A DNA stretch of 64,000 nt from Paenirhizobium naphthalenivorans (GCF_007992095.1 NZ_BJZP01000001.1:310001-374000), one strand, 5' to 3'; shown: positions 1-11,517, numbered from the stretch's first letter. Program-made: numbers and translations. Notes: generated by a model from the letters alone, not told the origin.

Positions 1-280
1 AGGCGGGATTGTCCTTCGGGACATAGACCTTGCCCTTGACGGTGTAGGGCTTGCCGACCATGTAGCGCCCGCCCCCCTTGGGAACCGGGCCGCTGGTGAT
101 CAGGCGCGGGCTTGCCTTCACGCCATATTCGGATTCGGCGAAATACTCCTTCGAGCGCTTCTGCTTTCCGTTGCCCTTGTCACCGGTCGTCGCACAGGAC
201 GCAAGGCTGACACAGGCAACCGTCAATGCGAGCCATTGGGCCCCGCTGATCAAAGCTCTGCCTGCGAACCTGAATTCCAT
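1..280 (-). CDS. RlpA-like septal lytic transglycosylase lipoprotein (5' part only)
   Basis: The visible part is the first 93 residues; the gene runs off the left edge of the window. It begins with a signal peptide ending in a lipobox (LASC), so it should be an outer-membrane lipoprotein. A low-complexity Lys/Gly stretch follows, then the conserved entry of the RlpA double-psi beta-barrel (GRYMVGKPYTVKGKVYVP). RlpA-family enzymes cleave naked glycan strands at the division septum. The catalytic core and any SPOR domain lie outside the window. The family call rests on that one conserved stretch, but it is distinctive. Confidence 0.75.
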   Translation of the reverse strand, partial: MEFRFAGRALISGAQWLALTVACVSLASCATTGDKGNGKQKRSKEYFAESEYGVKASPRLITSGPVPKGGGRYMVGKPYTVKGKVYVPKDNPA

Positions 281-601
281 ATGCCCTACTTGCCAATGAT
301 TCGGTCGCGGCCCCCTGCCACTACCACCTGCCTCCAAGCAAGTCGCCGACCGTCCTGATACGGTGCAGTAAATCGGCCACAACATGGCAGAAATGCGAAC
401 AGTTGGCTCCATCTATTCGGTCAACCTTGCGGCATGGTTAATGCATTGCCAATAAATTTCAGCCCATGCTGAAAGCACATGCTGGTCTCAGCCTTGCCAG
501 TCAGGCCGCCGGGCTGTCGCCTATTTCTGGGGCACAGGCATGTTCAGTTCCTGCAAATGGTCTTGCAAAGCACAGCAGCATTGCGCATAAGGCGGTGGTC
601 C
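281..601. other. intergenic region between rlpA-like gene and tRNA-Ser
   Basis: About 320 bases with no convincing gene. It must hold the divergent promoters of the rlpA-like lipoprotein gene (minus strand) and of tRNA-Ser (plus strand). I see no strong hairpin or repeat in it. Confidence 0.5.
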
Positions 602-691
602 GGAGGAGTGTCCGAGCGGTTTAAGGAACCGGTCTTGAAAACCGGCGTGCGGGAGACCGTACCGTGGGTTCGAATCCCACCTCCTCCGCCA
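602..691 (+). tRNA. tRNA-Ser(UGA)
   Basis: A 90-base class II tRNA. The acceptor stem GGAGGAG pairs with CTCCTCC and CCA is encoded. The anticodon loop is CTTGAAA (anticodon TGA). A long variable arm follows, and the T-loop is GGTTCGAATCC. A 17-bp copy of its 3' end recurs at 18270-18286 in the same orientation. Tyrosine-recombinase elements characteristically leave such a duplication when they insert into a tRNA 3' end. Confidence 0.97.
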
Positions 692-935
692 TTTAATCGT
701 CAAACATATTGATTTAAATAAGTTAATCCGAGTGTGACGCAAGGCGACCCACAAAAACACCCACATTGTTTTTTTGCTTCGCGTTGGCGGGTTGCTCTTG
801 CGCATGCAGCGCATCCCGCGTGGATTCGGTAACGACCATAATGGGGCCGCCAGCGGCCAGTCCGCTCCTGTCGCGTGGACGACGGAAGCGGTCTTGCCAA
901 GGGAGCAAATTACCGGTCTTAGAATAGAGCCTTGG

Positions 936-3900
936 CTAGATGTCATTGGATAGCGCCTGCAGCCGGTCCCGGCGGCGCCCGAAACGCGTGACGACGACGT
1001 AGAAAACCGGGACGAAGAACACCGCCAGAACCGTGCCGGAGATCATTCCGCCGAACAGGCCGGTTCCGATGGCATTCTGGGTTTCCGAGCTTGGGCCTGA
1101 CGCGATCACCAGCGGCACGACACCCAGCGTAAAGGCGAGAGATGTCATGACGATGGGGCGAAGGCGCAGACGCGCGGCTTCAACGACGGCTTCGGCGAGA
1201 CCCTGACCATCCCTTTGGCGTTTGCGGGCAAACTCCACGATCAACACCGCATTCTTCGCGGAAAGGCCGATCAGGGTGATCAGGCCGACCTTGAAGAACA
1301 CATCGTTTTCCAGGCCGCGCAGATGGACCGTGATCACGGCCCCGATCACGCCGAGCGGCACAACGAGCATGACGGAGAGCGGCACCGTCCAGCTTTCGTA
1401 GAGTGCCGCCAGCACCAGGAAAACGATCAGGAACGAGAAGGCCATCAACATCGGGGCCTGAGCTCCGGATTGCCGCTCCTGGAGAGATTGCCCCGTCCAT
1501 TCGACAGCAAACCCCTTGGGAAGGGTGAGCGCCAGTTGCTCGATCTCGTCCATGGCGTGGCCACTTGAAACACCCTGTGCCGCAGAACCGGAAATGCTGA
1601 TCGACGGGTATCCATTGTAGCGTGTGACCTGCAGCGGGATGGTCGCCCATTCAGGTGTCACGATCTCCGAAAGGTGTACCATCTTGCCGGTGTCGCTTCG
1701 CACATGCAGGTTGAGAATGTCATCCACCTGCATGCGGCTTGCCGGCTCTGCCTGGACGATGACCTGCTGTAACCGGCCGTCGCGCGGGAAGTCGTTGACA
1801 TAGGTCGAGCCCACGGCGCCGCCCAGCGTATCGCTGATCATGGAATAGGCGATCCCGAGGGCGCTGGCCTTCTGGCGGTCGACCTCGAGCGTGACGCTCG
1901 GACCGCTGGGAAGCCCGTCGACACGGACGTCGCTGAGCCGCTTGCTCTGCGATGCGAGCTGCGTGAGTTGGGCGGCGGCGGCGGCAAGCGCCTTCTCTCC
2001 ATGGTTGGCCCGATCCTGGAGCCTCAGCGAAAAGCCGGATGTCGTGCCCAGTTCCTCGATCGCCGGCGGCTTCAGGCTGAAGACCTCACCTTCGTTCGCA
2101 GCGGCCATAGCTTCTGCCGCGGCATTCAACTCCTCGTCCACGCTTGTCGAACGCTGGTCCCAATCCTTTAGGGTCGTAAACGACATGGCCGTATTGGGGC
2201 CGGAACCTGAGAAGCCGAAGCCCATGATCGTCAGGTTGTTGACGATATCCGATCGCGTCTGCACATGCTTCTCGAAGAGATCGACCACATCGCGCGTGCG
2301 TTCCGCCGTTGCCTCTGCCGGCAGCGTGAAGGACGTCATGAACGAGCCCTGGTCTTCCTCCGGCACGAATGTGGTCGCCAGCGTGGTATATCCATAGGCC
2401 ACCGCGCCGAGGATCGTCAGATAGACGAACATCACTCTGCCGGTCTTGTGCACAAGTCGGGCAATCCAGCTCGTGTAACGCTGCGTCAAGCGGTCGAAAC
2501 CACGGTTGAACCAACCGAAGAAGCCCTTTCGCTGATGGTGACCGCTGTCGACAGGCTTCAGCAGGCTGGCGCACAGGGCGGGCGTGAGGCTGAGCGCCAG
2601 GAATGCGGAAAAGAGGATCGAGACGGCCATCGATACCGTGAACTGACGGTAGATCGCCCCAACAGAGCCGGAGGCAAACCCCATCGGAAGAAAGACAGCG
2701 GTCAGCACAAGGGTGATCCCGATGACCGCGCCTGTGATTTCGCTCATGGCCTTGCGCGTCGCCGCACGGGGCGAAAGACCCTCGGTCGCCATCAGCCGCT
2801 CGACGTTTTCGACCACCACGATGGCGTCATCGACGATGATGCCGATCGCGAGAACCATGCCGAACATCGTCAGGACATTGATCGAATAGCCGAGCGCCAG
2901 CATCACGGCAAAGGTGCCAAGAAGCGCAATCGGGGCGACGATGGCGGGAATCAGCGTGTAGCGAATATTCTGCAGGAACAGCAGCATGATCAGGAATACG
3001 AGCACCATGGCCTCGCCGAGCGTCTGCGCCACTTTCTGGATCGAGGTCTTCACGAAGGGCGCAGTGTCATAGGAGATCGCATAGTCGATCCCTGCAGGCA
3101 TGGTGAGGGCAAGCTCTGCGAGCCGCGCCCGCACGCCGCTCGACGTGCTGACCGCGTTGGCGCCCGGCGTCACTTGAATGGCCGCTGCGGTTGCCGGCTT
3201 GCCGCCGTCGAGAATGGCAAAGCTGGACGACTGCGATCCCACCTCGATCCTGGCGATCTCGCCCAGGGGCAACCGCGAGCCGTCGGGATTCGATCGGAGA
3301 ATGACGGCCGCGAATTCCTCCGGTGTCTGCAACTGGCCCCTGACGTTGAGCGGCACGCTGACTTTCTGCCCGGGAACCGTCGGGGCATCCCCCAAACGCC
3401 CCGGCGCCACCTGGATGTTCTGCGACTGGATCGCCTGCATCACCTCCGCCATGGAAATGGAGTGGGCGAGCAGGCGCGTTGGGTCTAGCCAGATCCGCAT
3501 GGCCGCTTCCGAGCCGAACGACTGGACGCGACCGACGCCGGCCACACGCTTGAGTTCCGGAGCGATGTTGCGCACGAGATAATCATCGAGCGCAAGCGCG
3601 TCGAGCGAACCGTCCTTGGACTTGAGGGAGACGATCATCAGGAAGCCGGAAGAGGCTGACTCCACGGTTAGCCCGGCCCGACGAACCTGCTCAGGCAAAC
3701 GTGGCTCAACCGCCTTCAGCCGGTTCTGAATATCCACCTGCGCCAGCTCCGGATCGGTGCCCGGCTTGAACGTCACGGTGATGGTAGCGGATCCGGATGA
3801 GTCCGCGGCGGAATCGAAATAGAGCACGTCCTTCGCGCCGGAAATCTCCCGCTCAATCAGACTGGTGACACTGTCGCTGATCACCTGCGGCGTTGCGCCT

Positions 3901-4052
3901 GTGTAGGTGGCGTAGATGGAGACGCTCGGCGGGGCAATGACGGGAAACCGAGAAACGGGAAGCTGCGGGATGGCGATCAGCCCCGCAATGACGATCATGA
4001 TGGCAATGACCCAGGCAAAGACCGGCCTGTCGATAAAGAACTGCGGCATCAT
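936..4052 (-). CDS. RND multidrug efflux transporter, inner-membrane subunit (HAE1 family)
   Basis: A 1038-residue protein of the length usual for AcrB/MexD-type proton-driven exporters. It opens with the family-typical MMPQFFIDRPVFAWVIAIMI, where the first helix starts. Transmembrane helix 4 carries the proton-relay Asp pair (IIVDDAIVVVENVERLM). Two large periplasmic domains separate the N- and C-terminal helix bundles, and the protein ends in a basic cytoplasmic tail. It lies 7 bases downstream of the membrane-fusion gene on the same strand, so the two form an operon. No TolC-type outer-membrane gene is visible, so the pump presumably borrows one. Substrates cannot be read from sequence. 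Divergence from a two-component system suggests envelope-stress control. Confidence 0.95.
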   Translation of the reverse strand: MMPQFFIDRPVFAWVIAIMIVIAGLIAIPQLPVSRFPVIAPPSVSIYATYTGATPQVISDSVTSLIEREISGAKDVLYFDSAADSSGSATITVTFKPGTDPELAQVDIQNRLKAVEPRLPEQVRRAGLTVESASSGFLMIVSLKSKDGSLDALALDDYLVRNIAPELKRVAGVGRVQSFGSEAAMRIWLDPTRLLAHSISMAEVMQAIQSQNIQVAPGRLGDAPTVPGQKVSVPLNVRGQLQTPEEFAAVILRSNPDGSRLPLGEIARIEVGSQSSSFAILDGGKPATAAAIQVTPGANAVSTSSGVRARLAELALTMPAGIDYAISYDTAPFVKTSIQKVAQTLGEAMVLVFLIMLLFLQNIRYTLIPAIVAPIALLGTFAVMLALGYSINVLTMFGMVLAIGIIVDDAIVVVENVERLMATEGLSPRAATRKAMSEITGAVIGITLVLTAVFLPMGFASGSVGAIYRQFTVSMAVSILFSAFLALSLTPALCASLLKPVDSGHHQRKGFFGWFNRGFDRLTQRYTSWIARLVHKTGRVMFVYLTILGAVAYGYTTLATTFVPEEDQGSFMTSFTLPAEATAERTRDVVDLFEKHVQTRSDIVNNLTIMGFGFSGSGPNTAMSFTTLKDWDQRSTSVDEELNAAAEAMAAANEGEVFSLKPPAIEELGTTSGFSLRLQDRANHGEKALAAAAAQLTQLASQSKRLSDVRVDGLPSGPSVTLEVDRQKASALGIAYSMISDTLGGAVGSTYVNDFPRDGRLQQVIVQAEPASRMQVDDILNLHVRSDTGKMVHLSEIVTPEWATIPLQVTRYNGYPSISISGSAAQGVSSGHAMDEIEQLALTLPKGFAVEWTGQSLQERQSGAQAPMLMAFSFLIVFLVLAALYESWTVPLSVMLVVPLGVIGAVITVHLRGLENDVFFKVGLITLIGLSAKNAVLIVEFARKRQRDGQGLAEAVVEAARLRLRPIVMTSLAFTLGVVPLVIASGPSSETQNAIGTGLFGGMISGTVLAVFFVPVFYVVVTRFGRRRDRLQALSNDI

Positions 4053-4059
4053 CCTCTCC

Positions 4060-5223
4060 TTAGCTCTGCTCTTGGGAGGAGAGTTGCGCCGGCGACGTCT
4101 CCAGCGGCTGCCCGCTCTCGACCCGCTCCTGCCCTAGCACGACGATGGTTTCGCCGGCGGCGAGACCGCTCTTGACCAGGTATTTTCGGTCGACAAGTGG
4201 TCCCAGTTCGATCGACCGTTTCATGCCGGTCTTGTCCGCACCGACAATGGTAAGCTCCGGCCTTCCGGCCGGGTCGCGCGTGACCGCCTCCTGCGGTACC
4301 AGAAGAGCCGCTGCGTAGACTTCGCGCGGAACCATGGCGCGGATGAACATGCCGGGAAGGAGTTGCTCTTCGGGATTGGGGACCAGGATACGGATCCCAA
4401 GGCTGCCCGTGGCGCTGTCGACCGAGATGTCGGAGAACAGGACCCGTCCGGCATGACCGTAAGGCTTGCCCGTTATGGTTTTGATCCTGACCGGCAATTC
4501 TTCAGTATCGCCCCTCCCCGCACCGGAGGCGGTTTCACGCAGGCTTTCCAGGCTCATGGACGACTGACGGACATCCACATAGACCTGATCGATCTGCTGA
4601 ACCACGGCGAGAGGCGAGCTCGTCGAAGAGGACGCAAGTCCACCCTCCGTCATGAAGGATTGCCCGATGGTACCGCTGATCGGACTGCGGATGGTTGCGT
4701 TGGCGAGTTCCAGTTTTCTCCGCGCCAGATTGGCCTTGGCCTCCTCGACATTCGCCTTGGCCTGGGCCAGTGCCGCCGTCGCATTGTTGAAGGCTTCGTC
4801 GCTGGTGATCTTCTGCGCCAACAACAGTTCCGCGCGCTCGAACTTTACCTTGGCATTCAGGAGTTCGGCTTCAGCGCGCGCTAGTACGGCCGCAGCCGCA
4901 TCGGCATCGGCCGCAAGGGGTGCCGGATCGATCTGGAAGAGCGCGGTATCTGCGTCGATGAAGGCCCCCTCCTCGAAGAGTTTCTTCTGGATGATGCCGC
5001 TCACCTGTGCCCGGATCTCCGCCGTGCGGAAAGCCGAAACCCGCCCCGGCAGCTCATCGTAGACCGTGACCACTTGCGGCCGGACGGTCATGACGCTGAC
5101 GCGGGCGGCCTGTACCTCGGCTGATGCATCCGTCGCGATGTCGGGCTGATCGCTGCATGCGAATAGAAGTAACATCGGCAGGCACAACAGGTAGAATATC
5201 CAAAAACGCGCTAGGCCTCGCAT
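4060..5223 (-). CDS. RND efflux periplasmic adaptor (membrane-fusion) lipoprotein
   Basis: A 387-residue HlyD/AcrA-type adaptor. The signal peptide ends in a lipobox (LLLFAC), predicting anchoring to the periplasmic face of the inner membrane. The order is lipoyl half-motif (GRVSAFRTAEIRAQVSGII), a coiled-coil hairpin rich in Ala/Glu/Lys around residues 100-170, the second lipoyl half (ATIRSPISGTIG), then beta-barrel and membrane-proximal domains ending at LPGMFIRAMVP. It links the RND pump encoded just downstream to an outer-membrane channel. The gene is divergent from the response regulator at 5383, with about 160 bp between them that must carry both promoters. Confidence 0.93.
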   Translation of the reverse strand: MRGLARFWIFYLLCLPMLLLFACSDQPDIATDASAEVQAARVSVMTVRPQVVTVYDELPGRVSAFRTAEIRAQVSGIIQKKLFEEGAFIDADTALFQIDPAPLAADADAAAAVLARAEAELLNAKVKFERAELLLAQKITSDEAFNNATAALAQAKANVEEAKANLARRKLELANATIRSPISGTIGQSFMTEGGLASSSTSSPLAVVQQIDQVYVDVRQSSMSLESLRETASGAGRGDTEELPVRIKTITGKPYGHAGRVLFSDISVDSATGSLGIRILVPNPEEQLLPGMFIRAMVPREVYAAALLVPQEAVTRDPAGRPELTIVGADKTGMKRSIELGPLVDRKYLVKSGLAAGETIVVLGQERVESGQPLETSPAQLSSQEQS

Positions 5224-5382
5224 CGGCGTTCACCATCCATCTTGCTGAGGAAGAAACTGATGGTGTCCCTCTAAGAGCGTTGCGTTGGGGCTTTGTGGAG
5301 GTTCTGTTGCGATCGTGTGGAGGCGAAGCGAGCCCACTCGACGCTAAGGCGGTTCGGTGGCATTGAAGTCGCAAGGAGCGCG

Positions 5383-6078
5383 ATGACCATGGCAGAGCTT
5401 GTCTTGATCGCCGAAGACGATCCCGAGATCGCCGGCATTCTTGAGGCCTATTTCACCCGGGAAGGGTTTCGCACGGTGCATGCCCGGGATGGTCAAGTCG
5501 CCCTTGATCTGCACCGCTCGTTGAAGCCCGACATCGTTCTGGCGGATATCACCATGCCGCGGCTCAATGGCTGGGAGCTTCTCGCCGAGATTCAAAGGCG
5601 CGGCCGCACCCCCGTCATCATGATCACGGCCCTGGATGAAGACATTGACCGCTTGCAGGGGCTGCGGATCGGCGCGGACGACTACATCGTCAAGCCGTTC
5701 AACCCGATCGAGGTGGTCGCACGCGCAAGAGCCGTGCTGAGGCGCGCGGGCCTGAGCCAGACAGGCGCGACGATCCGCGCGGGAAACCTGACGATCGATC
5801 TCGACGGTTATCAGGCGACGATTGAAAAGGACGGCTCGACGGTCAGTCTTGCCCTGACTTTGACCGAGTTCCGGCTGCTGGCGCATCTCGCCAGAACACC
5901 CACCAAGGCCTTCTCGCGAAGCGAACTCGTGGACGCATGTCTGCCCGGTTCCGATGCGCTGGACCGGACCATCGACAGCCATCTGAGCAAGCTGCGCAAG
6001 AAGCTCGAACAGGCGGGGAGCGAAGGCATGCTGACCAGCATCAGAGGTGTCGGCTACCGTCTGGCGGTCGATCGATGA
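5383..6078 (+). CDS. OmpR-family response regulator (BaeR-like)
   Basis: A 231-residue regulator. The receiver domain has the acidic pair in LIAEDDPE, the phospho-acceptor Asp in DIVLADITMPRLNGWE, Thr/Ser in MITALDED and the Lys of IVKPFNP. A winged-helix DNA-binding domain follows (LTLTEFRLLAHLARTPTKAFSR ending in SHLSKLRKKLE ... GVGYRLA). I chose the ATG at 5383 because AAGGAG lies just upstream; the open frame continues further 5' but without typical receiver sequence. The stop overlaps the start of the sensor kinase. It most likely regulates the divergent efflux operon. Confidence 0.9.
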   Translation: MTMAELVLIAEDDPEIAGILEAYFTREGFRTVHARDGQVALDLHRSLKPDIVLADITMPRLNGWELLAEIQRRGRTPVIMITALDEDIDRLQGLRIGADDYIVKPFNPIEVVARARAVLRRAGLSQTGATIRAGNLTIDLDGYQATIEKDGSTVSLALTLTEFRLLAHLARTPTKAFSRSELVDACLPGSDALDRTIDSHLSKLRKKLEQAGSEGMLTSIRGVGYRLAVDR

Positions 6079-7139
6079 TACCCGTGAAGGGGCTCAGCCG
6101 ACAAATTCTGTTTGCGATGGCGTCCGTCACTGTGGCCGCCGGATTGCTGGTCTTTTTCGGGACCTACCTCGCATTCAGCATCCTGTTCTATTTCTCCCCC
6201 TGGTCCGAAGACACCGACAACTGGTTGACGGGCTTTGATTTCATCATCCTGGCCGTCCTTATCTTCATCGCGCTGATCGTTGCAGCCATCGCGTCGGTCA
6301 GACTTGCGCGGCGGATTCTTCAGCCTCTGGAATCCCTGGCCGGGAGCGCAAGACGGATCAAGGACGGCGACCTTTCGGCCCGCGCCGTTCCCGGCGACCA
6401 TTCTCTGGGCGAGACGGCCCTTCTTGTCGAAGACTTCAATGCCATGGCCCAGCGTCTGCAGGACATGGCGTCCGACATGACGCTCTGGAATGCCACGATC
6501 GCCCACGAATTGCGCACACCCCTCACCATCCTGAAGGGCCGCCTTCAGGGCATGATCGACGGCGTGTTCGAACCCGACGAAAAGTCCCTTTACGCCTTAG
6601 TGCTGCAAGTGGACTCACTTGCCCGGCTCGTTGAAGACCTGCGAACGGTCACCTTGGCCGATAGCGGTCACCTCGACCTGCGTCTTCAGCCCATCCGGCT
6701 CAAGGATGAGATCGAGCGGCTCGCAGGGGTGCTGGAACAGGAGTTGAAGCAGGACGGCTTTGAACTTCGGCTGCAACTGACCGATGTTCTGGTTGCCGTG
6801 GACGCGATGCGGATCAGGCAGATGCTTCTCGCGCTCGTCACCAATGCCCGTCGCTATGCCGTGCGTGGCGTCGTCGAGATCAGCCTGCAGGTGGAGAATG
6901 ACAGGGTGATCTTGCGGATCGCCGACGAGGGGCCGGGGCTCGCCCCCGACATCGCTTCCTCGGCTTTCGAACCCTTCCGAAGGGGTGGGCAATCCGGCTC
7001 TCTGGAGAAAGGCGGAAATGGCCTCGGCCTGTCCGTGGTTCGCGCCATCGTGGAGGCGCATGGCGGCAAGGTCCGCTACGCCCCTTCCGACAAAGGCGGC
7101 GCCACGTTCGAGATTTCACTTGGAAGGCCGGTCTCCTGA
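6075..7139 (+). CDS. sensor histidine kinase (BaeS-like)
   Basis: A 354-residue inner-membrane kinase with two transmembrane helices (residues about 12-36 and 55-78) flanking a very short periplasmic loop. A HAMP domain follows (RLARRILQPLESLAGSARRIKDGDLSARA). The DHp helix carries the phospho-acceptor His in IAHELRTPLTIL. The ATPase domain has an N-box (ALVTNARRYA), G1 (DEGPGL) and G2 (GNGLGLSVVRAIVEAHGG). The start ATG overlaps the response-regulator stop in ATGA, so the pair is translationally coupled. The tiny periplasmic loop suggests it senses membrane state or a partner rather than a soluble ligand. Confidence 0.92.
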   Translation: MIPVKGLSRQILFAMASVTVAAGLLVFFGTYLAFSILFYFSPWSEDTDNWLTGFDFIILAVLIFIALIVAAIASVRLARRILQPLESLAGSARRIKDGDLSARAVPGDHSLGETALLVEDFNAMAQRLQDMASDMTLWNATIAHELRTPLTILKGRLQGMIDGVFEPDEKSLYALVLQVDSLARLVEDLRTVTLADSGHLDLRLQPIRLKDEIERLAGVLEQELKQDGFELRLQLTDVLVAVDAMRIRQMLLALVTNARRYAVRGVVEISLQVENDRVILRIADEGPGLAPDIASSAFEPFRRGGQSGSLEKGGNGLGLSVVRAIVEAHGGKVRYAPSDKGGATFEISLGRPVS

Positions 7140-7365
7140 TGCACAGCGTGCTAGCGCCGGAGCCGTAGATCAGGCTTTGCGGCTGCGGCAGGCGCCGCCG
7201 GCTCCACACATTCTCCACACGCCCTCCACAAAGGCGCAAACTTGGCTTGCTAGGTGTCAATCGATGCCATGCGGGGTCAAGAGTTGCTTGGTGGTGATGC
7301 AGAATTGCGCTGCCCATATCTAATGAGTGACACCCGTCCGCGCCTCGAACAGTCCGAGAGAAGTC

Positions 7366-7887
7366 ATGACCAGTCAAAGTGTTAGCCTCACTGTCGCCGA
7401 TCCAAACGATCTTTCTGCCTTTAAGAAGGAGCTTCAGGAGGCCTTTGCTCTTGCCGTCGTTGAAGAATACGGCGAGCTACAGAATGGCCCCATCCCTTCC
7501 GACGAAGATCTCGACAAATCGATCAACGCTCCGGGAGCTGTAGCGCTGCGCATTCTCCGAGACGGTAAGAAGGTCGGTGGCGCCGTGGTGACCATCAACC
7601 AGGAAACCCTTCAAAACACCCTCGACCTCTTCTTCCTGAAAGTCGGCGAGCACGGACACGGGCTGGGTTACGAGGCCTGGCGTGCGATCGAAGCGCGCTA
7701 TCCGCAGACCGTCACCTGGCAGACGCATACGCCGTATTTCGAAAAGAGGAACATCCACTTCTACGTCAACAAATGCGGCTTCAAGATCATCGCGTTCCAC
7801 CACACGCGTCACCCCGACCCGCACCATCCCGGTTCCGATGATACCATCGGCGACGAGGGATTTCTGTTCGAGAAGGTGATGCGATAG
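7366..7887 (+). CDS. GNAT-like acetyltransferase family protein
   Basis: A 173-residue protein resembling GNAT N-acyltransferases. A central strand with GKKVGGAVVTINQE is followed by DLFFLKVGEHGHGLGYEAWRAIE, which fits the strand, acetyl-CoA loop and helix of motif A. The C-terminal part NIHFYVNKCGFKIIAFH matches the GNAT motif B pattern (FYxKxGF). I placed the start at ATG 7366; an upstream in-frame start would add a poorly conserved leader. The substrate is unknown. It stands alone between the kinase gene and an integrase remnant. Confidence 0.75.
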   Translation: MTSQSVSLTVADPNDLSAFKKELQEAFALAVVEEYGELQNGPIPSDEDLDKSINAPGAVALRILRDGKKVGGAVVTINQETLQNTLDLFFLKVGEHGHGLGYEAWRAIEARYPQTVTWQTHTPYFEKRNIHFYVNKCGFKIIAFHHTRHPDPHHPGSDDTIGDEGFLFEKVMR

Positions 7888-8042
7888 TGGGCGCTAGTTT
7901 TTTGCCCCAGTCTCGTGCTCACAAAAGTCGGCTTCGAGAGGTCGGGCAATAGCGAGAATGGCCGAAATGGAGGCGCGACAGCAATCTGGCCACAGCAGCT
8001 GTCGACCAGAGTACGGCTCCGCCGAGACGGAACCGCACAAGG

Positions 8043-8207
8043 CTAGATCTCGGTGTGCTCCGCCAATTCAAGGGCATCCTCGATATCCACACCGAGGTGT
8101 CGGACCGTGTTTTCGATCTTGCTGTGACCGAGCAGGATCTGTATCGCGCGAAGATTGCCCATCGCCTTGTAGATCATCGCCGCCTTGGTCCGTCGCAGTG
8201 AATGGGT
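8043..8207 (-). pseudogene. C-terminal remnant of a tyrosine-type site-specific integrase
   Basis: The minus strand reads about 54 residues with the catalytic C-terminal pattern of phage-type integrases: THSLRRTKAAMIY (HxxR box), LRAIQILLGHSKIENTVRH (LLGH box), then LGVDIEDALELAEHTEI and a stop. The nucleophilic Tyr position reads His (TVRHLGV, where family members usually have TxRYLGV). An in-frame TAA lies directly before the fragment and the rest of the gene is missing, so it is dead. It is evidence of past integration in this segment, which is bounded by tRNA-Ser and a 3' tRNA copy at 18270. Confidence 0.82.
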
Positions 8208-8355
8208 TTATTGACGCTAACCGTTCGGTCGCCGTTCCATGCCTTGCGTCCCGGTGCAGCAGGCTCATGTTGTGCGGTATACATTTGTGCTCTCCATTGG
8301 CCGTAGAGAGAACGCACCCAAGTGGAGCGTTCACGTCCACTCCCGATACGTCCCC

Positions 8356-9363
<1,008 letters not shown>

Positions 9364-11517
9364 TCACAGCGCGCAGGAAACGCAGCCCTGCACTTCCGTG
9401 CCGGTCAGCGCCATCTGGCGGAGGCGGATGTAGTAGATGGTCTTGATGCCCTTCTTCCAGGCGTAGATCTGCGCCCGGTTGATGTCGCGGGTGGTCGCGG
9501 TATCCCGGAAGAACAGCGTCAGCGACAGGCCCTGGTCGACATGCTGGGTGGCTGCCGCATAGGTGTCGATGATCTTTTCCGGCCCGATCTCATAGGCATC
9601 CTGATAATATTCGACACTGTCGTTGGTCAGATAGGCGGCCGGGTAGTAGACACGCCCGATCTTGCCCTCCTTGCGGATCTCGATCTTCGAGACGATCGGA
9701 TGGATCGAGGAGGTCGAGTGGTTGATGTAGGAGATCGACCCGGTCGGCGGCACGGCCTGGAGGTTCTGATTGTAGAGACCGCCCGTCATGACGGCCGTCT
9801 TCAGCTCGGCCCAGTCCTGCTGTGTCGGGATATGAATGCCGGCCTTGTCGAAGAGTTCGGCGACTCTTTCCGTCGCCGGCTGCCATTCGCGCTCCGTGTA
9901 TTTGTCGAAATACGCACCCGAGGCGTATTTCGAGTTCTCGAAGCCCTTGAAGCTCCGCCCCTTTTCGACGGCCAGTCGGTTCGATGCCTTCAGCGCATGG
10001 TAGGTGACCGTGTAGAAGTAGAGATTGGTGAAATCGATCCCTTCATCCGAACCGTAGAAGATTCGCTCGCGGGCGAGATAGCCATGCAGGTTCATCTGGC
10101 CAAGCCCGATTGCATGGCTGTCGGCGTTACCTTTGGCCACTGAAGGCACGGAGGCGATGTTGCTCATTTCCGAGACGGCGGTGAGCGCGCGGATCGATGT
10201 CTCGATCGTCTTGCCGAAATCAGCACTGTCCATAGCAGACGCAATGTTCAGCGAACCGAGATTGCAGGAGATGTCCTTGCCCATTTGCGCATAGGACAGA
10301 TCCTCGTTGAACTGGCTTGCCTCGCTCACCTGCAGGATTTCCGAGCAGAGATTGCTCATCGAGATGCGCCCGGCGATCGGGTTCTCCCGGTTCACCGTGT
10401 CCTCGAACATGATGTAGGGATAGCCGCTTTCGAACTGGATTTCGGCGATCACCTGGAAGAAGTCGCGCGCCTTGATCTTCTTCTTGCGGATCCGGGAGTC
10501 TTCGACCATCTCGCGATACTTCTCCGTCACCGAGATCTCGGTGAAGGCCACGCCATAGACCCGCTCCACGTCATGCGGCGAAAACAGGTACATGTCCTCG
10601 TTGTTCTTCGCGAGCTCGAAGGTGATGTCGGGAATGATGACACCGAGCGACAGCGTCTTGATGCGGATCTTCTCGTCGGCATTTTCGCGCTTTGTATCCA
10701 GGAAACGCATGATGTCGGGGTGGTGGGCGTGGAGATAGACGGCACCCGCACCCTGACGTGCGCCAAGCTGGTTGGCATAGGAGAACGAATCCTCGAGCAG
10801 CTTCATGACCGGAATGACTCCGGAGGACTGGTTCTCGATCTGTTTGATCGGCGCGCCCATTTCTCTGATGTTGGTGAGCGACAGTGCCACGCCCCCTCCC
10901 CGCTTCGAAAGCTGCAGGGCCGAATTGATCGAGCGCCCGATGCTCTCCATATTGTCCTCAACCCGGAGCAGGAAGCAGGACACCAGTTCCCCGCGCTGCT
11001 TCTTGCCCGCATTGAGGAAGGTCGGCGTCGCCGGCTGAAATCTTCCGGAGATGATCTCATCGACGAGATCGCGGGCAAGCTGCTCATTGCCGCGCGCCAG
11101 CGTCAGCGCCACCATGCAGACCCGGTCCTCGTAGCGCTCCAGATAGCGCTTTCCGTCGAAAGTCTTCAGCGTATAGGACGTGTAGTATTTGAATGCACCG
11201 AGGAAGGTCGGGAAACGGAATTTCCGGGCATAGGCCTCGTCGAAGAGGTCGCGGACGAAGTTGAAGGCATACTGGTCGAGCACTTCGCGCTCATAATAGC
11301 CCTCGGTCACCAGATAATCGAGCTTCTCCCGGAGGTTGTGGAAGAAGACGGTATTCTGGTTCACATGCTGGAGGAAATATTGTCGAGCCGCCAGGCGGTC
11401 CTTGTCGAACTGGATCTTCCCCTCATCGTCATAGAGGTTCAGCATGGCGTTGAGCGCGTGATAATCGAGCGTGGCCTCGGTAGGCGCGCTCGTCTTCGTG
11501 TGGGTCAGCGTGTCCAA
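9364..11517 (-). CDS. nrdE: class Ib ribonucleotide reductase, catalytic alpha subunit NrdE
   Basis: A 717-residue catalytic subunit that reduces ribonucleoside diphosphates using electrons from NrdH. The active-site region shows [22 protein letters not shown] with a catalytic Cys, NLCSEI with the radical Cys motif, NLGSLNIA, and [17 protein letters not shown]. The C-terminal CVSCAL cysteine pair receives reducing equivalents. The short N-terminus lacks the ATP-cone of class Ia, as expected for NrdE. Its start overlaps the nrdI stop by 13 bases, so the two are co-translated. The enzyme does not need cobalamin, which fits the cobalamin riboswitch upstream of nrdH. Confidence 0.97.
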   Translation of the reverse strand: MDTLTHTKTSAPTEATLDYHALNAMLNLYDDEGKIQFDKDRLAARQYFLQHVNQNTVFFHNLREKLDYLVTEGYYEREVLDQYAFNFVRDLFDEAYARKFRFPTFLGAFKYYTSYTLKTFDGKRYLERYEDRVCMVALTLARGNEQLARDLVDEIISGRFQPATPTFLNAGKKQRGELVSCFLLRVEDNMESIGRSINSALQLSKRGGGVALSLTNIREMGAPIKQIENQSSGVIPVMKLLEDSFSYANQLGARQGAGAVYLHAHHPDIMRFLDTKRENADEKIRIKTLSLGVIIPDITFELAKNNEDMYLFSPHDVERVYGVAFTEISVTEKYREMVEDSRIRKKKIKARDFFQVIAEIQFESGYPYIMFEDTVNRENPIAGRISMSNLCSEILQVSEASQFNEDLSYAQMGKDISCNLGSLNIASAMDSADFGKTIETSIRALTAVSEMSNIASVPSVAKGNADSHAIGLGQMNLHGYLARERIFYGSDEGIDFTNLYFYTVTYHALKASNRLAVEKGRSFKGFENSKYASGAYFDKYTEREWQPATERVAELFDKAGIHIPTQQDWAELKTAVMTGGLYNQNLQAVPPTGSISYINHSTSSIHPIVSKIEIRKEGKIGRVYYPAAYLTNDSVEYYQDAYEIGPEKIIDTYAAATQHVDQGLSLTLFFRDTATTRDINRAQIYAWKKGIKTIYYIRLRQMALTGTEVQGCVSCAL

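Noticed and set aside
2265-3488. A 407-codon plus-strand frame
   Set aside because: Antisense to the RND transporter, with no family similarity that I can see.
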